Source: Aerococcus sp. HMSC062A02
Lineage (GTDB): Bacteria; Bacillota; Bacilli; Lactobacillales; Aerococcaceae
NCBI RefSeq assembly: GCF_001809535.1
Contig: NZ_KV797939.1
Coordinates: forward strand, 66,981 to 126,344
Direction of reading: 5' to 3'
DNA: 59,364 bases
The notes beneath the pieces are model-generated. The model worked only from the letters and a program-made list of their open reading frames with translations, made no database searches and was not told the DNA's origin. The position numbers and the translations under genes are program-made. Positions 53,273 to 59,364 of this stretch are shown here, piece by piece (the stretch's first letter is position 1; each line of letters begins with the position of its first letter).

Positions 53273-54130
53273 ATGAAACAAGCACCACTGAATAAATTTA
53301 CAGACCGTTTACAAGGAACTGACTTCCTCATCATGGCCCACCGCGGCTTCTGGGGCGGGAATGTTATCCAGAACACCCGGCAGGCGGCAGTCCTTGCCAA
53401 GCGAACCGGAGCGGACGTGGTGGAAGTCGATGTCTGCCGGTCCAGCGACGGGGTCTACTATCTCTTCCATAATGAGAATGAGGCCAGCCTGCTCGGTATT
53501 CTGGGCAAGGACTTCTCCGAACTGCCCTCTAGTCTGATTGACCAACTGGAATATACCAATTCCACTGGCGACCCATCGGGCTTCTATCCCGAACGCCTGG
53601 CCGACTTCCTAGACTGGCTACCGGCAAATTACCTGGTCAATATTGACCGGGCCTGGGCTTATTTTGGGGATGAAGCCTTTATTGACATCATCAGGAATTC
53701 AGGCAAGGCGGACCAACTCCTCTTTAAGTCACAGGTGGAGGAAGGCCCCCTCCAGGCCCTCAACCAGGTCAACCTGCCCCTGAACTATATGGCCATTATC
53801 CACAGTCAGGCGCAGGTGGAAGAAGTGGTCAAGTATGACAGCATCCACCTGGTCGGCTTTGAACTGATTGTTAAGGGCCAAACGAATGATCTAATGGATT
53901 CCGCTTGGCGCCAGGACCTCCTCGAGAAGGGCTATATTCTCACCGTCAACTCGGAGAAACTAGGCAAGCAGCCCCACCTCTACCTGGACTACAGTGACCA
54001 AGAAGCCCTTCTAGGTGAAACTGGCTATGAGGTTTGGAGAGCCATGCTTGGCCACGGCACTAATGCCTTTATCACGGACTGGCCCAACTTTATGGCGGAC
54101 TTCCGTAGCCAAGGCAAGAAGTGTGAGTGA
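53273..54130 (+). CDS. Glycerophosphodiester phosphodiesterase family protein
   Basis: A 285-residue TIM-barrel phosphodiesterase of the GDPD family, which releases sn-glycerol 3-phosphate from deacylated phospholipids. The N-terminal AHRGFWGGNVIQNTR contains the first catalytic His; VVEVDVCRSSDGVYYLFHNE holds the metal ligands and second His. No signal peptide, so it is cytoplasmic and would act on imported substrate. ATG at 53273 begins one base after the permease stop. Confidence 0.88.
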   Translation: MKQAPLNKFTDRLQGTDFLIMAHRGFWGGNVIQNTRQAAVLAKRTGADVVEVDVCRSSDGVYYLFHNENEASLLGILGKDFSELPSSLIDQLEYTNSTGDPSGFYPERLADFLDWLPANYLVNIDRAWAYFGDEAFIDIIRNSGKADQLLFKSQVEEGPLQALNQVNLPLNYMAIIHSQAQVEEVVKYDSIHLVGFELIVKGQTNDLMDSAWRQDLLEKGYILTVNSEKLGKQPHLYLDYSDQEALLGETGYEVWRAMLGHGTNAFITDWPNFMADFRSQGKKCE

Positions 54131-54953
54131 TGGTATGCAGATTATTGAACAATTTCTCCAAGGTAAGGATGGCCCTCGGTCTTGTGAGGATATCATCTAC
54201 ACCTCCGAGGACTTTATCGCCGTGATTGACGGCGAATCAGCGAAGAGCTCAATCTGCTTCGACGGCCAGCGCCCAGGTAAGCTGGCTGCACAAATGATTC
54301 AGCAAGTCTTAGCGGACCTCCACCCCAGGGCTAGCTACTCGCAGTTCATCCAGGAAGTCAACCTCAGCATCCGGGACTACTATGCCGCCAAAGCAATTGA
54401 CCCGAAACTGAAAGCAGTTGGCCTCCAAGCTGTGGCCGTCATCTATAGCCGAAACCGCCAGGAAATCTGGCTGATCGGCGACTGCCAAGCTCTGGTTGAT
54501 GGCCAGCTCTACCAAAAAGCTCGCCCCGCTGACCAGGTTCTCGCCCACATGCGCCGCCTCATCGCCTACACCGAAATGCGGATTGATCAAAAGAAGCCCG
54601 CTATTTACTTCGACCAAGAAGACAGCGCCCGCCTGCAAATCCTGCCCTGGCTGGTGCGGGCCAGTGAATTCGCCAACCAAAGCGACAGTCCTTATGGCTA
54701 CGCCATCCTCAACGGCGATCCCATACCGGCAGACCTCATCCAGATTATCCCAGTAGGCAGGAAGGACAGTGTCGAGATTGTCCTCGCCAGCAACGGCTAC
54801 CCCGAGCTCGCACCGAGCCTAGAAGCTAGCGAAAACAAGCTCCAAGAGCTCTTGGCCGCCGACCCCCACTTGATTGACCAGCACATTGCGACCAGAGGCC
54901 AGGGGCAATCCGCGTCCTTTGATGACCGGGCCTATGTGCGCTTTCGAGTCTAG
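54123..54953 (+). CDS. PP2C-like (PPM family) protein
   Basis: A cytoplasmic protein of about 276 residues. Three motifs echo PP2C phosphatases: DFIAVIDGES near residue 33 (DG metal motif), EIWLIGDCQALVDG near 118 (GDS-like) and the terminal SFDDRAYVRFRV (DD motif). Overall similarity is weak, so activity is uncertain. GTG at 54123 has AAGG upstream and overlaps the phosphodiesterase gene; ATG at 54135 is the alternative. Last gene of the operon; a regulator or a phosphatase in phosphate scavenging is possible. Confidence 0.6.
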   Translation: MSDGMQIIEQFLQGKDGPRSCEDIIYTSEDFIAVIDGESAKSSICFDGQRPGKLAAQMIQQVLADLHPRASYSQFIQEVNLSIRDYYAAKAIDPKLKAVGLQAVAVIYSRNRQEIWLIGDCQALVDGQLYQKARPADQVLAHMRRLIAYTEMRIDQKKPAIYFDQEDSARLQILPWLVRASEFANQSDSPYGYAILNGDPIPADLIQIIPVGRKDSVEIVLASNGYPELAPSLEASENKLQELLAADPHLIDQHIATRGQGQSASFDDRAYVRFRV

Positions 54954-54975
54954 GAGCTGCTGACCGAGCTTTATA

Positions 54976-55035
54976 AAAAAGCGATCCCATCCCTCTACCC
55001 AGCTATTGCTGGGTAGAGGGATGGGATCGCTTTTT
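54976..55035. terminator. Very long perfect hairpin terminator
   Basis: Arms of 28 bases (54976-55003 and 55008-55035) pair perfectly around the loop TATT, with A5 at one end and T5 at the other. It acts on the PP2C-like gene and may serve both strands. It also marks the border to the AT-rich surface-protein island. Confidence 0.88.
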
Positions 55036-55371
55036 CTGTGGATTTTTCTTGGTTATGGTCGGAAATTTAGTTGATCATCTACAATCGACAAGTTTGTTTT
55101 CTTGATTCAACACTAGCAGAACCTCTTGTTGGTTGTTTTGACTTCAAAGTATATGCTATAAATGTGGGAGGCAAAAGTCCTTAAATGGGACAAACTATAA
55201 TCGTAAAGCAGTATGAATAAGAGTAGATATAACTCTTAGTTCTTATAAAAGGTGGTCTCTTTTCAACGAAACTTTGAAACCTTTTATAATCGACATATGC
55301 AATAAATATTTTATTGAATTCATAGGCGGTTAAAGCAATATTTAACGATTTCCATTAAACTCTCTTCATCA
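55036..55371. other. AT-rich non-coding stretch with hairpins
   Basis: No gene supported. Contains TAAGAGT-N7-ACTCTTA (about 55219) and an 11-bp perfect inverted repeat TTATAAAAGGT/ACCTTTTATAA (55243-55253 and 55279-55289). They may end transcription from the lipase gene on the minus strand. Confidence 0.5.
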
Positions 55372-56148
55372 TTATTGATGTTTTCTTTCGCCTTGTTCTA
55401 AATAGTAGAAAAAGTGGGACATACTATGTTCATTAGAATCAACGGCCTTATTATGTCTATCTTTTGCTATTAAATTAGAAGGATGAACACCTATTGAATA
55501 TAAAAAATTATTAAATGGCCCATTTATCTTATATGATTTATAATCTTTCTCTTTCCCAAATGATATAAATTCACTTAATTTAACATCATAATTTTTTAAA
55601 TGCTCAGTAATATTATTTTTATTTTCTTCTGAATCATTCTCTGTATCTAACGATTTTGTTAAATGATTTGCTAAACCTGGGTTATCAAACGTTACCAAAC
55701 TAGTTGCACTATTCCCTTTTTTATATAGTTCTTTTGCAACAGCTTCTGCTAAGAATCCCCCTAAGGAGTGCCCCACTACATAAATATTCTTAAATCCTTT
55801 TATTTGCTCAAGAGCAAAAGAAATCGCGCTGGCCACATAAGGATGATTACCATTTATTATTGGATAATTAATAAGGAGTAATTCATATCCTTTTTTGAAC
55901 AAATCCTCCTCACTCGTCCCTCTATAAGATAATATTATTGTTGAATTTTCATTATTATTTGACTCATTATTTTTAAATGCAATAATATTGGAATGGAATA
56001 TCGAAGATACTGGTTCGGGTATTTGATCTTTATTATCAGCTACACCTACAATATATTCATATGGATACTCTTTAAACTCAGTGTCAAATTTTTCTAAAAT
56101 TCCTACATCAGACCCGGACGATTCTGTTTTAAAATTTATACCTTGTAA
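55372..56148 (-). pseudogene. Lipase C-terminal part of a frameshifted surface protein
   Basis: In the frame one base away from the upstream gene, coding sequence runs without a stop from the A7 run at 56149-56155 to 55372 (LQGINFKTESSGSDVG onwards). It contains YIVGVADNKD, STIILSYRGTSEEDL and the lipase elbow YVVGHSLGGFLAEAVA, then VTFDNPG and NEHSMSHF as likely Asp and His sites. A TTG at 55902 could start a short separate protein, but no ribosome-binding site is evident. It ends without an LPXTG signal. See 56136-58916. Confidence 0.75.
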
Positions 56149-58916
56149 TTTTTTTCTAGACCTGTTAAATTTAATTTTTTTAAATTTTCATACTCATTTT
56201 TACTAAGATAAGCTAATTGAGCCATTATCGCTAAATCTCTATCTCCTATATTCCAGTATAATGGTTCTTCATCATTAGAATCAATAACCCCATCCATGTC
56301 ACTATCTAATGAATTTGGATCAAAATCTACTTTTAAATGACTACCTGTTTCATCATTTACAGTAATTAATTCTTCTCCATTTAGTAATCCATCTTTATCC
56401 ATATCTTTAGGCAGATCATTTATCAAATAGTCTAGTATCTCTTCATCTGTAGGATTTTGCTTCTCTATATTCTTTTCTACAAAATCTTTAAAAAATTCCT
56501 CATAGACATTAAGTCCAGTACGTACCAAAGATGCCTTAGACTTAGATTTATTTTTTATAATAGCCCGAATAATATTATCGCTAATTCCATCTCGATTGCT
56601 GTCTTTGCTATTATATTTTAATTGTTCTCCTAAAATATTCAAATCTGAAATATCTGTAGCATAGAAGAAAAGTCCTCCTGTCTTATGTGCAATATCTCTA
56701 AGGATATCATTATATTTATCAACATTAGCTAGTGCAATTACATAAATTTTAACAGCTTTTTCTTTAGCCAAATCTATAATCTTGGAATTATCAGAAATCT
56801 TAGCCACTCCATCTGTTAAAAGAATTATACTTCTGTTTTCACTATGCTGATTTGATTTAAGATATTCAAATTGATTAAGTGAAATCTGTAAGCCTTCAAT
56901 AAGTTCTGTACCTCCATTGTTGGTCTTATTTTCATTTAAAAAACTAATAACTCTTGAAGTGGGAAGATTCATATCTACTTTTATTTCAGCAGTATCATCA
57001 AAAGTAACAACTCCTATTCCATTTTTTATGGCTTTATCATTTTGGATAGAAGTAACTAGTTCATTTATAAATTTATATCTATCATTATTTTTATCATTCC
57101 AATCCATACTTTTGGATGTATCAATAGTAAAAATAATATTGGGATTATCTTTTAAGAAATTAACATCATCCCAAATATATTGTTTATCTAGATGTACTTG
57201 TGTTTTATCTGCCAGTAAGTAAGTAGATGGTTTAAGTAATTTAGCAACTGCTTCTAGTTTTCCGTTTTTATTTGGATAAAGACTAAATCTAGTATTCACT
57301 TCTTCTAAGCTTTGTAAACTTTCATTAAAGGAATAGATAGTAGGAGTAACATAACTTCCGTCTTCATTTTTTTGAATATCTAGTTCAAATTCAAATTTAA
57401 TATTGGCAAAATCTTTAGGCGTTACCATGTTAACGCTAACCGGATTTGACATTAACCCCGGTAGAGTTTCAGGAAGTAGTAAATTATTAACTTTGTTGAT
57501 TTTTAATTTTTCAGCTTTTTGACCCGGTAGTTTACTTGTTACTGTAACTGTCACGCCTCTATCATCTTTGAAACTTTCTGAAACTTTCAATAAGTGATCA
57601 AATGTCGTAGGATTGGCCCCATGCTTAACTTCCCACCCATCACTAGCTCCATCTCCATCGGTGTCTACTTTAAAAGGATCAGTATGATGAATTTTAACTT
57701 CTTCACCATCTTTTAAGCCATCGTAGTCACTATCGTCAAAACCTGGATTCGTCTGATAAGTTTCTACTTCTTCAATATTTGTTAAACCATCTTTATCACT
57801 ATCTTCACTTGCGTCGGGAACACCATTTCCATCCGTGTCAGCGAGCAAAGGATTCGTAAAAGTACGAGAGATTTCAATAAAATCAGTCAGCTGATCATCA
57901 TCTGTATCAATTTTAAATTTATTAGTCCTATAGTGCTCTTCAAGATAATCTGGCAATCCGTCACCATCACTATCCAAAACTGCTAGAATTGCTTCAAATG
58001 TTAATTCCTTGCTTGAACCGTCAATAAAATTAACTTTAACTGTATTCTTACCTGAAGCTTGTGCAGAAATTGTAAGAGCTTCTTCATTAAGAATCTCACT
58101 AATTAGTTTGCCTTCTTTCTTCTTCTCATTTTTTCGAATGAAGTCAAAAGCATAATTAACAATCTTATTATGTGTTCCAACAACATCTGTCAAACTATCC
58201 ATTTCAATAACTGTTGCAGGAATTGTAAGATCAAATTGATCAGCCATTGTTTTTGTCTGATTTCGATTAATTCTAACACTAAAAGGAATAAATTCTTTTC
58301 TTCCATCTTTGTAATCTAGGTATATTCGGCGTTCACCAGAATCTTCATTAATATTAAATTCTGATCTTATTTTATTTAATTCATCTTTAGAATATAAATT
58401 TTGTAGATAGGGATTAATAGACTGATCTAATTGTTTTTGAATGTCTTTAGCAACGGCTAAAGGATCGCTATTATCTTCCCATTGAATAGAAATTTCTGGG
58501 ATATTAAGTTCTTCATTCTGAATATAATTTGTATTTTCTAGATTCTCTGTTTTTCTTTCTCTTTCAGATTCTTTTTTATCTTCATATGACTTCCCAAGTG
58601 ATTCGCCAACAGTGGGATCATCCTCACTTTTATTTAAAAATGAGTTAATTGCTAGTTTAGAATTTTCACTCTCTATTGATGACACAACCGTTGCCTTATT
58701 AAAACTTTCTGTACGAAGGTTCGCCTTATCTTCCTTACTTTCAGACATGTTAATATCATCTATACCTTCAGCTTGAACTGAATCAATAGAGTTCATAGCG
58801 AAACAAGACGCTACTGCACATGAAACTACACCAATTGATAATTTTTTAATACAGTACCGAAAACATTGATTATATTGTCTTGACTGTTTTTCTTTCAAAT
58901 TATTTAATCCTAACAT
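56136..58916 (-). CDS. Secreted YSIRK-like TSP3-VWA protein, cut by frameshift before its lipase domain
   Basis: About 926 residues from ATG at 58916, six bases after GGAGG. The signal peptide contains YCIKKLSIGVVSCAVASC, a variant of the YSIRK-GS motif. An acidic low-complexity region follows, then calcium-binding thrombospondin-type-3-like repeats (about 310-425, such as DSDGDGLPDYLEE), a VWA domain from about 595 with the MIDAS DTSKS, and a second TSP3-like cluster (about 840-890). The end (DLAIMAQLAYLSKNEY) is the start of a class 3 lipase domain, which continues one frame away beyond an A7 run. AT-rich codon use differs from the rest of the window. Confidence 0.85.
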   Translation of the reverse strand: MLGLNNLKEKQSRQYNQCFRYCIKKLSIGVVSCAVASCFAMNSIDSVQAEGIDDINMSESKEDKANLRTESFNKATVVSSIESENSKLAINSFLNKSEDDPTVGESLGKSYEDKKESERERKTENLENTNYIQNEELNIPEISIQWEDNSDPLAVAKDIQKQLDQSINPYLQNLYSKDELNKIRSEFNINEDSGERRIYLDYKDGRKEFIPFSVRINRNQTKTMADQFDLTIPATVIEMDSLTDVVGTHNKIVNYAFDFIRKNEKKKEGKLISEILNEEALTISAQASGKNTVKVNFIDGSSKELTFEAILAVLDSDGDGLPDYLEEHYRTNKFKIDTDDDQLTDFIEISRTFTNPLLADTDGNGVPDASEDSDKDGLTNIEEVETYQTNPGFDDSDYDGLKDGEEVKIHHTDPFKVDTDGDGASDGWEVKHGANPTTFDHLLKVSESFKDDRGVTVTVTSKLPGQKAEKLKINKVNNLLLPETLPGLMSNPVSVNMVTPKDFANIKFEFELDIQKNEDGSYVTPTIYSFNESLQSLEEVNTRFSLYPNKNGKLEAVAKLLKPSTYLLADKTQVHLDKQYIWDDVNFLKDNPNIIFTIDTSKSMDWNDKNNDRYKFINELVTSIQNDKAIKNGIGVVTFDDTAEIKVDMNLPTSRVISFLNENKTNNGGTELIEGLQISLNQFEYLKSNQHSENRSIILLTDGVAKISDNSKIIDLAKEKAVKIYVIALANVDKYNDILRDIAHKTGGLFFYATDISDLNILGEQLKYNSKDSNRDGISDNIIRAIIKNKSKSKASLVRTGLNVYEEFFKDFVEKNIEKQNPTDEEILDYLINDLPKDMDKDGLLNGEELITVNDETGSHLKVDFDPNSLDSDMDGVIDSNDEEPLYWNIGDRDLAIMAQLAYLSKNEYENLKKLNLTGLEKNYKV

Positions 58917-58931
58917 GGCTTCCTCCATTAT

Positions 58932-59364
58932 TTATTTTTTAGGTGCCTTAAAAAGAAACGATATGCCCACTGAACTAAGTAGGATTCCCAATGAATTCAT
59001 GAATTCTGGAATTGAAGCTCCGGTTAGAGGTAATTTTTGTAAATTTGAACTTACACTAGTAGCGAGTGCTTTAGCATTAGCTTTCTCTTGATTTGATTGC
59101 TTCATTACTTGTTTTTTATCTGAATTACTAGAATCCACTTTTAATGTAATTGAAGGAGACACAGAAGTTTTTCTCTGAATAAGTCTTGTACTAATTTTGT
59201 CAGTCTTACCTACTGGTGTAGAAATATTGTTTACTGATGGCATTGGCGTATCATCTTTACGCTTTGGATTATTATTTACTAGTGGCGTTGGCGTATCATC
59301 TTTACGCTTTGGAACATTGTTTACTGGTGGCGTTGGCGTATCATCTTTACCTTTTGGATCATTG
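58932..59364 (-). CDS. LPXTG-anchored surface protein, C-terminal part (runs off window)
   Basis: Minus-strand reading frame open to the right edge, so the start lies outside. From the N-terminal side: 15-residue Pro/Lys/Asp-rich repeats (PKRKDDTPTPLVNN type), a Ser/Thr/Lys linker, then the sortase signal LPLTGA, a hydrophobic helix and the positive tail KAPKK. It is therefore a cell-wall-anchored adhesin or wall-spanning protein. It ends 15 bp upstream of the start of the TSP3-VWA gene, which is probably in the same transcript. Confidence 0.88.
   Translation of the reverse strand, partial: NDPKGKDDTPTPPVNNVPKRKDDTPTPLVNNNPKRKDDTPMPSVNNISTPVGKTDKISTRLIQRKTSVSPSITLKVDSSNSDKKQVMKQSNQEKANAKALATSVSSNLQKLPLTGASIPEFMNSLGILLSSVGISFLFKAPKK
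59230..59364 (-). repeat. 45-bp in-frame tandem repeats
   Basis: Three copies of a 15-codon unit are visible (consensus PKRKDDTPTPxVNNx), continuing past the window edge. Nucleotide identity between the units is high, so copy number is likely to vary between strains by recombination or slippage. Confidence 0.85.

Noticed and set aside
55372-55902. Independent small lipase gene starting at 55902
   Set aside because: The start would be TTG without a clear ribosome-binding site, and coding sequence continues upstream in the same frame to the A7 run.

Overview
The window looks like a chromosomal segment of a low-to-mid GC Gram-positive coccus of the Lactobacillales, most likely Aerococcus or a close relative. 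Supporting features are the gpsB-rnpB-THUMP methyltransferase order, a one-operon FASII/ACC locus using FabK, cggR-gap-pgk-(tpi)-eno, secG-est-rnr-smpB, class III fructose bisphosphatase, a CtsR-type clpP promoter, T-box and cre control, and a YSIRK-like/LPXTG surface-protein locus. The genus is an inference from gene order and protein style.

Layout. 1-458: tandem palindromic repeats. 459-4731 (minus): dtd, rel, prmA and a DUF3013-like gene. 4873-6945 (plus): gpsB, RNase P RNA, RlmL-like methyltransferase. 6947-8251 (minus): RNase HI-like and TPR-like genes. 8284-16557 (minus): acpP-fabK-fabD-fabG-fabF-accB-fabZ-accC-accD-accA, without fabH or fabT, behind two tandem promoters with palindromic operator candidates. 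16862-21460: a DUF2187-like gene, tmRNA, a histidine phosphatase, fbp and smpB; tmRNA and its partner SmpB are both here. 21473-25069: rnr, esterase, secG. 25179-30949: argF-argC-argB-argJ-argD behind a leader with two T-box/terminator modules. 31113-36803: cggR-gap-pgk-TPI-like-eno; the TPI-like gene has lost most catalytic residues. 36873-42053: an AraC-family regulator with three Gfo/Idh/MocA dehydrogenases and a TIM-barrel isomerase, with cre-like sites at the promoter. 42101-44118: clpP, tRNA-Arg, a decayed gene and a truncated pabA. 44302-49213: glycerol dehydrogenase, MazEF-type toxin-antitoxin, GNAT, a 700-bp palindrome-rich non-coding stretch, and an ECF sigma/DUF4179 pair. 49280-55035: an ABC importer with a glycerophosphodiesterase and a PP2C-like protein behind a PhoP-box-like triple repeat. 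55036-59364: an AT-rich surface-protein island.

How the parts work together. Most of the window is housekeeping: fatty acid synthesis from malonyl-CoA, lower glycolysis plus gluconeogenic fbp, arginine synthesis, ribosome rescue and RNA turnover. The accessory interest lies in (a) a probable phosphate-starvation operon for phosphodiester scavenging, (b) a secreted TSP3-VWA-lipase protein split by a one-base slip in an A7 run beside an LPXTG protein with 15-residue repeats, (c) a TPI pseudoenzyme inside the glycolytic operon, and (d) an uncharacterised sugar-oxidation operon.
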